Shown here in pieces: positions 49,710 through 60,266 of a stretch of 64,000 bases of DNA. The notes under the pieces were generated by a model. It saw only the letters and a program-made list of their open reading frames with translations, did not search any database and was not told the DNA's origin. The stretch lies in assembly GCF_016808335.1 (NCBI RefSeq), contig NC_053144.1:18088403-18152402 (forward strand), given 5' to 3'. The DNA comes from Panicum virgatum (lineage: Eukaryota > Streptophyta > Magnoliopsida > Poales > Poaceae). The translations under genes and the position numbers were made by a program. Position 1 is the first letter of the stretch; each line of letters starts with the position of its first letter.

Positions 49710-49815
49710 TTGATGGTGCCGGGTGCCCTCATCACGCACATCTCAAGATCACAGGCACGCAGCCCATTTTCATCTCGTTGGCTCGCTCGTCACGTACGCC
49801 ACCGTCGCGTTAGCA

Positions 49816-52800
49816 ATGGCGCCCGTGCTGCTCCCGTGGCTGGCATGGCTGCTATTCCCCCTCGCCGCCGTATACCTCCTCGGCCTCCTCGGGAACGGCC
49901 GGCGGCGCGGCCTGCCGCCGGGGCCCCGCCCGCTGCCTGTCATCGGCAGCCTCCACCTGCTCGGCAACCAGCCGCACCGCTCCCTCGCGAGCCTCGCCAA
50001 GGCCCACGGCCCGCTCATGTCCCTCCGCCTGGGCTCGGTCACCACGGTGGTGGCCTCCTCCCCGGCCGCCGCCCGGGAGCTCCTGCAGCAGCACGACGCC
50101 GCCTTCAGCAACAGGTCCGTGCCGGACGCCGCCGGCGACCACGCCCGGAACTCCTCCGTCTGGCTGCCCAACGCGCCGCGGTGGCGCGCGCTCCGCAAGA
50201 TCATGGGCACCGAGCTGTTCGCGCCGCACCGGCTGGACGCGCTCCAGCACCTCCGTCGCGACAAGGTGCGGGAGCTCGTGGACCACGTCGGCCGGCTGGC
50301 GCGGCGCGGGGAGGCCGTCAACGTCGGCCGCGTGGCGTTCACGACGAGCCTGAACCTCGTCTCCCGCACCATCTTCTCGCGCGACCTGACGAGCCTGGAC
50401 GACGACGGCCGTTCCGGGGAGTTCCAGGAGGTGGTGACGGACATCATGGAGGCCGTGGGGAGCCCCAACGCCTCGGACTTCTTCCCGGCGCTCGCGGCGG
50501 CCGACCTGCAGGGCTGGCGGCGGCGGCTGGCGCGGCTGTTCGCGCGGCTGCACCGTACCTTCGACGAGGAGATCGACGCGAGGCTGCGCGGCCGCGAGGC
50601 CGGCGAGCCCAAGAAGAACGACTTCCTCGACCTGCTGCTCGACGCCGCGGAGGACGGCGACAACACGGCGAGGCTGGATCGCGACACGCTACGGTCGCTG
50701 TTCACGGTAAGCTCAAAAGATCTCTCTCCATATTCATCTATAGGAGTATTCAATATTCATTGCATGGGGCGGGAGTGTGCACGTTTGGTCGGCTGGACTT
50801 TTCTGAATTTTTGTCCGGAAGTGTCTGGAAGCGATGAGGACTGAGGACTTCATTTCCACGAAAGAGTAGTGCAGGATAGTACAAAGGAATTCCATCTCAA
50901 TTTAATTTCCGGAGAGTATTGTGTGTCGGTCAGATCCTCTGGTAGCCAATCGATGGCAAGACAATCTGTCTTTTCTTCTCCTTACGACCTTTCCATATAT
51001 AGTAAGTTCTCTAGATAATGCTACTCCCTCCGTCCAAAAAAGATGTGATTCTACGGTTTAAATCTTGTCTCAAAATGAATGAAAATCTGAGTTGCTCCGT
51101 ACAAAATCAGCATTTTGTGAGCTATAAAAAAATTGGCAGATCACCCTGATCCATCCACGCATGTATATTGTGCGGCTGTTGTTGGCCCACGTAGCTAATG
51201 TGAATAGGGCACTGTGTATACTCTGTCATCAAGAATTGTCAAGATGCACAGAAGAACTGTCTCGATGAAATGATTGCTGTCCTGGTTCTCAGGTAGAGAG
51301 CAAGGGTACATGCGTAATTTCACACGTCTGCTAATCTAACCTCGAAATTTGAGATTCACATCTTTTTCGGGGCGGAGGGAGTAAATTTTTAAAGATATAG
51401 TCGGGACCTATATAGATTGGTTACTTTGACGTAAACATCATTATCACCAACGAGAAGTGTGGACCAGCAATTGGGTAGTTATGAGTTGGTGCAAATTGAC
51501 CAGTTTGTCATTTTCTTCCTGTGTTTTTTTGGTGCTTGGTCCCTAACACCTGGCCCGGTTTAGTCCCCACCCAAAAATTTTCACCTGTCACATCGAATAT
51601 TTTGACACTAATTAAAAATAGTGAACGTGAACTAATGACAAAATGTTCCATAACCCCCAGTAAAATCACGAGACGAATCTAATGAGTCTAATTATGTCAT
51701 GATTAGACAATGTCGCGCTACAGTAAACAACCTCTAATGATGGATTAATTAGGTTTAATAGATTCGTCTCACCATTTTATATCCATCCATGTAATTAGTT
51801 TTATAATCAGTCTATGTTTAATACTTGTAATTAGTGTTAAAAAAAGTGTCCAAAAGTTTTTGTTCAAAAATTTTTGGGAACTGAACACGGCCACCATATG
51901 TTATCTCAAGAATTGAAAGAGAGACCATTGTTTTAAGAATTAAATTTCAGTTAAAGTAACATGTATTTTTCTCTCATTGAACAAACACACACTCCATCCC
52001 CCATATCCATTGTACAAGTCTGCTATCATTTACTCCCTCTAGTAGAAACTAGAAAAGCACATGGGGTTGTGGTCATGACATGGTGTCCTCCGATTATGCA
52101 TCCCCTGCAGATAGTTTTGCTTACTCATAAATGTATTTATTCACATCCCCTGCAGCTTCTTGTTTAGTGTGTAATGTGCGTGTATAAATTTATACTGATT
52201 TCCGTATACTCTTTTTAGGATCTATTTGCTGCTGGGAGTGACACAAGCTCTAGCACAGTGGAATGGGCAATGACGGAGTTGCTTCAAAGCCCAGCTTCGA
52301 TGGCCAAAGCCTGCGACGAACTTGCAACAGTTATTGGCTCAAGAGGAAGCATCGAAGAATCTGATATTGGCCGGCTGCCCTATCTTCAAGCTGTGGTGAA
52401 GGAAACTTTCAGGCTACATCCTCCTGCTCCGCTGTTGCTACCACGGCACACACAGGCTGATACAAAGATAATGGGGTACACAATTCCTCAGGGCTCTCGT
52501 GTGTTCGTAAACGTATGGGCAATGGGCAGAGACAAGGAGACATGGCCTGAACCTGAGAAGTTCATGCCCGACAGGTTTCTGGGAAGGACGGTTGATCTCA
52601 GAGGTGGGGACTTCGATCTCATCCCGTTCGGCGGTGGCCGTCGGATCTGCCCGGGAATGCCGCTGGCAATCAGGATGGTGCATCTGGTTCTTGCGTCGCT
52701 GTTGAATCAGTTCACATGGAGGCTTCCAGACGAGGTTGAAAGAAGTGGGGTTGACATGGCTGAAAAGTTTGGCCTGACATTGACCAAGGCTGTGCCTCTT

Positions 52801-52824
52801 TATGCTATTGCCACACCACTTTGA
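49816..52824 (+). CDS. Cytochrome P450, CYP76-like (CYP76M type)
   Basis: Two exons, 49816-50706 and 52219-52824, encode 498 aa. The start at 49816 puts a hydrophobic ER anchor (APVLLPWLAWLLFPLAAVYL) at the N-terminus, followed by the hinge PPGPRPLPVIGSLH. An in-frame ATG 31 codons upstream would add a poorly conserved extension. In exon 2 are the I-helix AGSDTSSSTVEW, the K-helix ETFR, PDRF as the PERF variant, and the haem loop FGGGRRICPG with the cysteine ligand. The intron lies just before the I-helix, as usual for A-type P450s. Grass CYP76M enzymes oxidise diterpenes and other terpenoids, but the substrate here is unknown. Exon 1 is extremely GC-rich and exon 2 is not. The intron holds a Stowaway element and a second MITE. 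No break is seen. Confidence 0.92.
51024..51381. mobile_element. Stowaway MITE in the P450 intron
   Basis: It starts CTCCCTCCGTCCAAAAAAGA and ends with the inverted CATCTTTTTCGGGGCGGAGGGAG, flanked by TA on both sides. These are the hallmarks of Stowaway (Tc1/mariner) MITEs. It is 358 bp with no coding potential. Confidence 0.88.
51552..51892. mobile_element. MITE with GGCC...CAAAAATTTT termini in the P450 intron
   Basis: The left end GGCCCGGTTTAGTCCCCACC and the right end (reverse) GGCCGTGTTCAGTTCCC are imperfect inverted repeats, each continuing into a CAAAAATTTT block. The interior has the ATTAGGTTTAATAGATTCGTCTC type of sequence also seen in the element at 31154. The target-site duplication is not clear. 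Confidence 0.65.
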
Positions 52825-53440
52825 TTCAGCAAGTCACCCTATTGTAAACAACTAGTATATTGCCCGTGCTAATGCCACGGGGATACAAACTTTGTAATGA
52901 AAATCAAACAAGCTGAAAAAATATATAATTTCTTATTATCGAACAAGCTGAAAATTATATAATTTTGTATTCAAGCAGAGAATGCGATATATTTTAAGTG
53001 CCATGAAAAAAGAATGCATGGATATATTCATGACATAGCAATGGTTTCAAAATGCTATCAATGATATCTAGTTTACTTTTCCAAAACAAATTTTAGTCAA
53101 GAACAAAGAGATAACTTTTAATAAAAAACAAAAGGTCGACTACATAACATCAAGTACGGAACGTATTGGCCAGTTTAAAGCAGCTTGTTTGACACTGTAC
53201 AAGTCTGAAGAATCACATGATCCAATGAAGACTGTACTCTGTAGGTGCTTTTCAGGCTTGTTAACTTTCTTCTATTTTTTTAATGCTTCTGCAATGTTTG
53301 GTTTCTACAGTAAAAATTTCGCGAAAAGAAAATCTTATATGCATGGAGTATTAAATGTAGTCTATTTGTAAAAAATTTTCAGAGATGTGTATAACTTTTC
53401 GCGACAAATTTAATGACAGTAATTAAAGGAAAAGCTTTGT
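52825..53440. other. P450 3' flank, AT-rich
   Basis: A probable 3'UTR is followed at about 52852 by ACTAGTATATTGCCCGTGC, a sequence often seen at the edge of dispersed grass repeats. Its other end is not recognised. No gene is seen. Confidence 0.4.
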
Positions 53441-54488
53441 ATCACTTGGGTGATTTGAAGCCTTCGCTCACTCAGTTTTCTCTATCGTCCGATCCGCCTT
53501 TTGTCAAATCTGTGCCTTCCCTTGTTTTGGCCATCGTTTCTTTTATTTTATCCCTGTGACCTGTGGGTCCATTTTGCCAGCTTTACTTTTGGATTTTTTT
53601 GGATGCCGCACTGATATTGAGTTGCCGTTTCTTCTTATCGCTTCCATTTCGTTCTGTCTGCTTCCTTTCGAGCTCTGTCCCCTTTCTCGCTCCGCCAGGT
53701 GAGGCGATTTCAGGGTTTCCCTATTTCGATTCGATTTGCTTCCATTTGATTTCTTGTTCGCAGTATTTTGTTGCGTTCTTTAGTAGTGCTTGGTTTGCTC
53801 CGTTAATTTAGCTTCGTTTTGTCTAAGTTTTGGTAATCTGAGTGGTGTTTTTGTTGTTATTCATTAGGCGATTTTTGTTTGCTCTGTTAATTTAGCTTTC
53901 GAATCATTGTTTTGTTGTCTGCGGTCGTCTTTGATTTAGCTGTTGATTTCACCCGCCTGTAATTTCTCGTCCTTTCATGTTTGTTGGCCTCCCCTTGCTC
54001 AGATGTAGCTTTTGTTAAAATCGGCCTGGAATTTCTCGTCGTTTTCCCCGTTCCTGTTAGTACTAGGCTGTTCTGGCCGATGTGAGGCTGAGGCTAGTAC
54101 GGAATGCTATCAGAATGTGAGTACTGCTCGGATGCCTGGGTATGCATCTGTTCTTGCTCACCGTGGATTACTAGAGCTTGATTTGAGAGATTTGTAGTTT
54201 TGAGGCTGTCAGACTTCTGAATTCAGGAATTAGCATCAATCGAACAGTGGAGAATTGGTCATTTATCCTTGCTCATTTTAGTTAGCTTCTATCATGTCTG
54301 CAAGTTTGCATTTTTGATTGATTACCAGAAATTACTAGTTTCAGCCAAGTACTGCCAGAGCAAACTATTAATTGGCTATTCCGGTTGGTTTAGGTAACCA
54401 CAGACAACATACGGACAGTTAGTTTCAGCCAACATTGTATTTTATTATTTTGTCATTTTTGTCCATTTTTCTTATATTGACAGTGTAG

Positions 54489-54849
54489 TGACAGTACACT
54501 TTACTAAAAATTACAGCCTTCATAGTACTGTCATTTATGTTCATTTTGGGTGTAGTTTAGCAGCACCTTATGAGGATTTAGTATTCTGTTTACTATTCTA
54601 GCATCTAAAGTCCTTTTTGTATTTTTGGTTGTTGTAATCTTTGATCAGAATTTGCAATCTGCTATTCTTCGTACTTTCATAGTGTGTTTTACTATTTTCA
54701 GCTTCTTTCTGAGCAAGAAACTATAGCTTTTATAGTAACATAGTATTTTCATGAGCATTGCAGTCTTTTTATGTTTTAATGACAGTTCACTTCATTAGAA
54801 ATTACAGTCTTCATACTACTGTCATTTATCTTCATTTTGGGTGTAATTT
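54489..54849. repeat. Pair of 70-bp direct repeats
   Basis: Positions 54489-54558 and 54780-54849 match in almost nine of ten bases. Both start with TGACAGT, contain GTCATTTAT followed by TTCATTTTGGGTGTA and end in TTT. They lie about 220 bp apart in the T-rich region. Confidence 0.8.
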
Positions 54850-54866
54850 CATCCTCCATGTTAATT

Positions 54867-55190
54867 TTGATTTTGGCATCTGTGGGGATTACACACTGCC
54901 CCGAAAATTTTAAATTTCTGTAATCCATAGAAATATTTTTGAGAATATTTTTTTAAATTTGTATTTATGTTTTTAGCATCTAAGTGGATTACACAATTTT
55001 TTATTTTTTTTGTTTTTGACATCTGACGCGATTACACTATGCCTCCAAAAGTTTTTGAGTTTCTTCATCCGTAGAAATATTTTCAGAATATTTTTTATTT
55101 GAATTTTTTTTATTTTGGCATCTGAAATTTTTAGTTTCCGTCGTCCATAGGAATAATTTTGTTTTTTGAATTTTTCTTATTTTTTGTTTG
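54867..55190. repeat. Degenerate tandem repeat with GGCATCTG...GGATTACAC units
   Basis: Four decayed units begin near 54875 (GGCATCTGTGGGGATTACAC), 54976 (AGCATCTAAGTGGATTACAC), 55018 (GACATCTGACGCGATTACAC) and 55118 (GGCATCTGAAATT). Units 1, 3 and 4 continue with a TCCATAGAAATATTTT-like stretch. Unit length varies from about 45 to 110 bp, so unit 2 is deleted. Confidence 0.7.
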
Positions 55191-55391
55191 TCATTCTTTA
55201 TTTTCTTTGTCTTATTATATATATGTTACTTTTTTATTTATATTTTTGTTGTCGTTAATTTCAGATCGGATGGTTATAAATTTCAGGTGAGAAAGTCTTT
55301 TGTTTCACTCAGTTTTTTTCCCACCTCTTCCGAGTGAAACAAGGGAACAAATCACCTCAGTGTTGGACTGCCTCAAATCACTTGAGTTAGC

Positions 55392-55610
55392 TATAGATAG
55401 ACCCGTAATTAATCCATAATTTGCTACATTTGTACTACAGTAACCATCCTCTAATCGTGCGGTCAAAGATCTTATTAGATTGGTCTCATGAATTTACCAG
55501 GGGTCATGTAGGCGGTTTTGTAATTAGACTTCATTTAATACTCTAAATTAATAGTCAAAAGTGCAAAAAAAAATTCACAAAAATTTTTTCACCCCAAACA
55601 AAACAAGGCC
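55392..55610. mobile_element. 5'-truncated MITE of the GGCCTTGTTT family
   Basis: The right end, read in reverse, starts GGCCTTGTTTTGTTTGGGG and continues into a GAAAAAATTTTTGTG block, as in the elements at 31154 and 51552. The interior contains AATTAATCCATAATTTGCTAC. No left inverted repeat is found, so the element is truncated. Confidence 0.6.
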
Positions 55611-55868
55611 GACGGTCAATACGTCGAGATCTCCAATTTCATGGGACGTTCGTTCACTATGCTCTGAACTTTTTCTAGTGCAGTGCAGGAGAAAAGAGGT
55701 TCTTTTCTTCAGCAGGCATTGTTGCAAAACGGGCGGCGCGCACTGCCCGGAGGCACGCGCATGGCGTAACAAACTGAAGCCGTCAAGCGGTTCACCCGCA
55801 TCCATCCATCAAGTAGAGATGCAACTGACCAACCGTGGCAGCGTGCCATTGTTGTGTGCATTGCATCC

Positions 55869-57083
55869 ATGAGGGAGATCAGGGACTGGGCGTCCCTGGA
55901 GGGCGGGCTGCTCCGCGACATCTTCCTCCGCCTCCCTGCCGACGCCGACGCCGACGCCGACGCCGTCCGCTTCCGCCGCGTGTGCCGCGGCTGGCGCGTC
56001 GCGGCGGGCGCCGGCGCGCCGGTGCCCCGGCCGTGGCTCGCCCTGCATCCCTCGGGCGACGGCCACGCCGCCCTCGTGCGTCCCGCGGGTCGCCGCCGCC
56101 GCATCAGGCCCGTCCGCGCGGACGCCGACGCCGCCGTCGCGGGAGAATGGCCCCCGCCCTGCGCGATCAGGGGCGCGTCGCGCGGCTGGCTCGCCGTGGT
56201 CGAAGGCAAGCGCCTCCTCCTCAGGGACCCCGTCTCCCGCGCCGAGGTCCCGCTGCCCGCCTTCGACGCCGGGTACCAGCTGTTCGACGTCTTCCTCTCC
56301 GACGATCCCCTCGCCGCGCCCGGCAGGTGGATGGCGTTCGCCTTCTTCAGGAACGCCGACTACACCGTCATGGGCCACGTGCTCGCCTTCTGCCGCCCCG
56401 GCGACGCCGAGTGGGCTCGGTTCGACGCGGACGACGACGGCCAGGGTGGGCCGCAGATCCAGCTGTACCGGGGGCTCGAGTTCTTCCGGGGGCGAGCCTA
56501 CGTGCTCGTCATGAATCCCGGCAGGATCGCCGTCTGCGACGTCGAGGCGCGGAGGCTCGTCGTAAGCTCCGTGCAGCTGCCGCTGCCGCCGGGTGGGGAG
56601 TGGGAGTGGCAGGAGCGCCTTGTGGAGTGCGGCGGCGACCTCCTGGTCGTGCAGGTGTGGCGGCGCCTCGAGATCAGGCTGTCCTTCTACTGCATGGGCG
56701 GCCGCGTCTACCGGGACAGGGTCTGGTTCCTCGCGAGCGTGACCAGGGTCGTGTTCGACGCGGGCGGCGGCGGCGGCATGCCAGTGGCGGCGTCGATGGT
56801 GGCGGGCACCGGGGACTACGCCTTGTTCGTGGCGCCGCGGGGCCACGCGTTCGCGCTCCCGGCGAGCGGCTTCCCCAGCGTCAGGCCTGGCTGCGTCTAC
56901 TTCTTCGCCACCGACTTGACGAGGAGGGTGGAAGGGATGGTCGCCATCGATATCAAGGCCGATCGCCCTCGATACAACAAGGTTGTCCGGAAGCTGCCAC
57001 TCGCCGGAAACTGGCGCATACTGTCTTGGTTCTGCCCCCGTTCTCCGGTGTTGGACACGACGCCGGCGCGCAGGCGCAGGTGA
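55869..57083 (+). CDS. F-box protein with DUF295 (beta-propeller-like) domain
   Basis: This is an intronless, very GC-rich gene of 404 aa. The first ATG is at 55869; the frame is open a little further left but without an ATG. The N-terminal F-box (LEGGLLRDIFLRLPAD, then AVRFRRVCRGWRVAAG, residues about 8-50) contains a short GACGCC microsatellite that encodes an Asp-Ala repeat. The rest fits the DUF295 domain of grass F-box proteins: ASRGWLAVV, then LLLRDPVSRAEVPLP, and near the C-terminus GCVYFFATD. Such proteins are thought to bring substrates to SCF ubiquitin ligases through SKP1. The family is large and fast-evolving in grasses and the target is unknown. A related gene lies opposite at 58185-59339. 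Confidence 0.82.
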   Translation: MREIRDWASLEGGLLRDIFLRLPADADADADAVRFRRVCRGWRVAAGAGAPVPRPWLALHPSGDGHAALVRPAGRRRRIRPVRADADAAVAGEWPPPCAIRGASRGWLAVVEGKRLLLRDPVSRAEVPLPAFDAGYQLFDVFLSDDPLAAPGRWMAFAFFRNADYTVMGHVLAFCRPGDAEWARFDADDDGQGGPQIQLYRGLEFFRGRAYVLVMNPGRIAVCDVEARRLVVSSVQLPLPPGGEWEWQERLVECGGDLLVVQVWRRLEIRLSFYCMGGRVYRDRVWFLASVTRVVFDAGGGGGMPVAASMVAGTGDYALFVAPRGHAFALPASGFPSVRPGCVYFFATDLTRRVEGMVAIDIKADRPRYNKVVRKLPLAGNWRILSWFCPRSPVLDTTPARRRR

Positions 57084-58184
57084 TGCAGGGCACTCGTAGA
57101 TAGGCATTCCCGTTTGTATGGCGCTACTCTAGTTTCGTCTCCATCTCCATCTCATTTCTCTTTAAGAATGTTCTTTTATTCGAGATAATGAACTGTGCCG
57201 CTTAATTGGAATTCATGAGCCTTCTGCAATTCCTAGGGTGATTGGATGAAAAAAAATCTTTCTCGAGTTTTAGAAAAAATATTACGTTTTGGTGAAATAC
57301 TTTGGTTTTCAAAAGTTATGGGGTGTTGTTAGACTGTTAAAAAAAACTAGAGTCTACCCATTGTGATTTGTGAATGATAAATGTTCAAATCAATGTTGTG
57401 TTCTAGATGTCGAATGTAGTAAATCCAAAGAGCCAAATCACCCGCTTTCACCTGTTTACCCAATTGAACTCATGCGTCTACCTTCCAACCAAAGCATTTC
57501 TAACCCCAACCGAACCATTTTTTCAATAACTTCACATGCCACCAGCCACCTGCCCACCTCCAATCCAAGATCCCAGCACTGACTGATACGGGGGTCATGT
57601 TGGATTCTTCTCCGGTGCAAACAGCCTTCCTCTTCGCGTATTCTTGTTTAGACTTTCTCCATACAGTATAAATGTGTTTTAACCATCAATATCTTCTACA
57701 TATTTTAAATCAGATTTTAAATAGTATGGTTAGATTTTTCTTCAACGATAGTTTTAGAATACTAACATATCTGCTATACTTTTAATGCGTTGAATAATAA
57801 TACTTTATTATCAACGATGACCATGTCAGTATTTGAATATTTAAAGACAAGAGGGAGTACCCCGACCTCAAAAGTTCACCACGATATTCTAAGAAATTAA
57901 GCAAGGTATGATCCAACCATGTCTTGTTGGATTGAAGGTTCCCTAACTTCAATATGATCCAACATGTAAAATTCCACATATTTTCCTCAAGAACCATTCT
58001 GACCTATAAATAGAATATTCTAAGAAATTAAGCAAGGTATCAACTATCAAACAGATGACTAAATATAAAGTCGTAATTGCAAAGGAACAGGTTAGAGAGC
58101 AATCCTCCACAAATCTTTCTGGAGAGCATAGCGACAAAATGACCACAGGACAAAACCTAATAATGACTCAACAACAGTGACTGA
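57084..58184. other. AT-rich spacer between convergent F-box genes, with a direct repeat
   Basis: Both flanking genes end toward this spacer, so it holds their 3'UTRs. A 26-bp sequence (ATATTCTAAGAAATTAAGCA and the six bases after it) occurs identically at 57884-57909 and 58015-58040. GAGGGAGTAC at 57851 resembles a decayed Stowaway end. No gene is seen. Confidence 0.55.
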
Positions 58185-59339
58185 CTAGTAATCGGGAAAG
58201 AACCAGCCACGGCGCGCCCACCCGGCCGGCGAAGCGGATCCTCCCGTGGCGTCGTCGGGGCAGATGGCCTCCTCACGGCGCGCCCACTGGTTCTCCAGGT
58301 CCAGCACCCTGACGACCCCGTCCGGGTGGCCCTGCCGGTCGACGAGGTAGACGCAGTTGACGCGGCACGCGGGGAACGCCGCCGCAGAGAGCGCGAACGC
58401 GCGGTTCCGGCCCAGGAACAGCGCGTTCGGGCCGAGGTCCGTCTCACTCACCAGCCGCACCCGCCCGTCCCAGAGCCACTCCACCCTGTGCACCTCGACC
58501 GCGCGCGCGTCCTTGCCGCCCCCTTCGTCCACGGCGAGGCCGCCCATGTCGTCGTCGCGCACCGAGACGAGGAACAGCTGGCCATCGCACTCCACCAGGT
58601 GCGTCTCCAAGACGCGCCTCCCGCTGCCGCCGGGGAGCTCCGGCTCGTCGTCCGCGCCGTCGCCATCGTCGACGCGCTCGAGCGGGATGACCGCGGGCGC
58701 GTCCCCGTCGGCCTCGAGGGCGCAGATCCGGGAGCCGAAGGCCACGTAGAACCGCCCGTTGTAGTGCTCGACGCCGGCGTAGCCGGGCGCGGCGAAGTCG
58801 AGCCGCGCCCACGCCCCGGCGGCGGAGCTGTAGTACGCGAGGGATGTCGTCGGGAACCCGACCGCGACCGCCGCCCACTCGGCCGCGGCGCCCGGGTCGG
58901 CGGACAGCACGACGGTGGTGACGTCGAGCCACCTCCTGAAGAAGCCGATGGGCGGGAGGCGGACGCGCCGGCCGGTGACGGGGTTGACGAGGACGACGGC
59001 CTTGGGGCTGACGCTGGGGTCGGAGAGCGCGAGGTACCCGCGGGAGGAGGAGAGGTACTCGAGCCCCGCGGGCACGGCGGCGGCGAAGGGCCGGAGGAGA
59101 CCGGCGCCGGGGGAGAGCCAGAAGGACGAGACGGCGCCGCCGCCGCGGCCGGAGCGGTCGGTGCGCGAGCCCACGAGCCAGGGGCGCGGGCGCCAGGCGG
59201 CGGCGGCGGCGGCCCAGGCTGCGCAGACGGCGCGGAAGCGGACGCGGTCGGCATCGGAGGGGAGGAGCGCGAAGACGGCGAGCAGCAGGTCCGCCGGCAG
59301 CGAGGACCACCCCGTGCCGCCCCTGCCGCCGCCCGCCAT
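58185..59339 (-). CDS. F-box protein with DUF295 domain
   Basis: This is an intronless, very GC-rich gene of 384 aa on the minus strand (start 59339, stop TAG at 58185). The N-terminal F-box (WSSLPADLLLAVFALLPSDA, then VRFRAVCAAWAAAA, residues about 11-50) is followed by a DUF295-type domain: SSRGYLALSDP, then VLVNPVTGRRVRLPP, VAVGFPTTSLAYYS, ETHLVECDGQLFLVSV, and near the C-terminus NCVYLVDRQGHPDGVVRVLD. It shares layout with the gene at 55869, and the two converge, so they may be an inverted duplicate. Role is inferred as the substrate-binding part of an SCF ubiquitin ligase. The acidic stretch near residue 225 (DDGDGADDEPE) lies in a loop-like variable part. Confidence 0.87.
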   Translation of the reverse strand: MAGGGRGGTGWSSLPADLLLAVFALLPSDADRVRFRAVCAAWAAAAAAWRPRPWLVGSRTDRSGRGGGAVSSFWLSPGAGLLRPFAAAVPAGLEYLSSSRGYLALSDPSVSPKAVVLVNPVTGRRVRLPPIGFFRRWLDVTTVVLSADPGAAAEWAAVAVGFPTTSLAYYSSAAGAWARLDFAAPGYAGVEHYNGRFYVAFGSRICALEADGDAPAVIPLERVDDGDGADDEPELPGGSGRRVLETHLVECDGQLFLVSVRDDDMGGLAVDEGGGKDARAVEVHRVEWLWDGRVRLVSETDLGPNALFLGRNRAFALSAAAFPACRVNCVYLVDRQGHPDGVVRVLDLENQWARREEAICPDDATGGSASPAGWARRGWFFPDY

Positions 59340-59717
59340 GGCACGCGGAGGCGCCGATCGACCCCGAGTGCGAGTGGAGCAGGAGGCTGAGTGGGTTGGT
59401 TGGTTCGCTTGCCGGGCCCCGAAGCAAAGAACGGGACGAAATTTATTTTTTTAAAAAAAAAAGAACGGGAGGAAAGGCACGGCCGGTGCCCGGTGCGGTG
59501 GATGCGAGTAGGCAGAGGTCCCCCGTCTCAGGTCGGGACTCGGGAGCCCGGGACCGGGAGGGAATAATTTCGCAGAAGAATCCCAGGACGTAAATTAACT
59601 GCGGAACTTCCAATCCCAGGAAGTTTTTTTTTCTGAGATCTCTATGTCAAGGCCGGTGGACGAAGCTGTTCTCATCTGCTAGATGATGCATTTCACGCTG
59701 AACTGCTGGCCTGCTAA

Positions 59718-59981
59718 GAGCAAGCCCAATAAAGGGCGTATCGCCCGACAGCTCAGCACAGCAGGCTGACATAGAAAAGAGAGGGGGAAGAGAGAAGATA
59801 GTTTGTGGCTGCTGCCATCGCCGAGCTCCTCCACTATTTATCTCACAAAAAAACACCAATCAAGTGGGTCCAGTATAGTAAATAGAGTACGTGAACAGCT
59901 TAAGTTATTGTATAAACCGTCTCTAGAATTGATCTGTGGATGAGTTAGCTTGGCTTATCGCCAAGCTTATTAAACTTGCTC
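59718..59981. mobile_element. Tourist-like MITE with GAGCAAG termini
   Basis: It starts GAGCAAGCCCAATA and ends, reversed, GAGCAAGTTTAATA, with TAA on both sides (59715-59717 and 59982-59984). A TAA or TTA target-site duplication is typical of Tourist (PIF/Harbinger) elements. It is 264 bp. Confidence 0.82.
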
Positions 59982-60266
59982 TAAGAAAGTGTTCGGGCGA
60001 CGGGTAGTGTGGTCCACCAAGGAAAAAAAATAAATACAACAATAGAATCTTACAAACATCTTCAAACTTAGAATTAAGTATGACACTTGCATCAAGTGAA
60101 GCCTACATGACTTTTCCTCGCAAAAAAAATGAAGTCTAAATGCTTATAATAATTCAAATACATGTTTAATAATTTTCCTGTGTCTAAGGTTCCAATAGCA
60201 TTTGAATTGCATACGGGTACTATATTATTATTTATCTATTTCTATATTTTTTAATCTTATATTACA

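Larger units (their letters stand above)
53441..55391. other. T-rich region with leader-like segments and internal repeats, no coding gene
   Basis: The left part (53460-53780) resembles a CT-rich 5' leader with splice-like GT and AG signals (for example CGCCAG then GTGAGG near 53700), but no exon with a recognisable protein follows. The longest frames are about 80 codons and unconvincing. Imperfect inverted ends (TTGGGTGATTTGAAGCC near 53446 and, reversed, near 55370-55386) raise the possibility of a transposon that carries a gene leader. The region also holds a 70-bp direct repeat and degenerate tandem units. Confidence 0.4.

Noticed and set aside
49770..50753. 327-codon antisense frame over P450 exon 1
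   Set aside because: A shadow of the GC-rich coding exon; the plus strand has clear P450 motifs.
55809..57107. 432-codon antisense frame over the first F-box gene and long alternative frames on plus
   Set aside because: Shadows of a GC-rich gene; only the frame starting at 55869 shows F-box and DUF295 motifs.
58326..59390. 354-codon plus-strand frame over the second F-box gene
   Set aside because: It is Arg, Gly and Glu rich with no motif; the minus frame is the real one.
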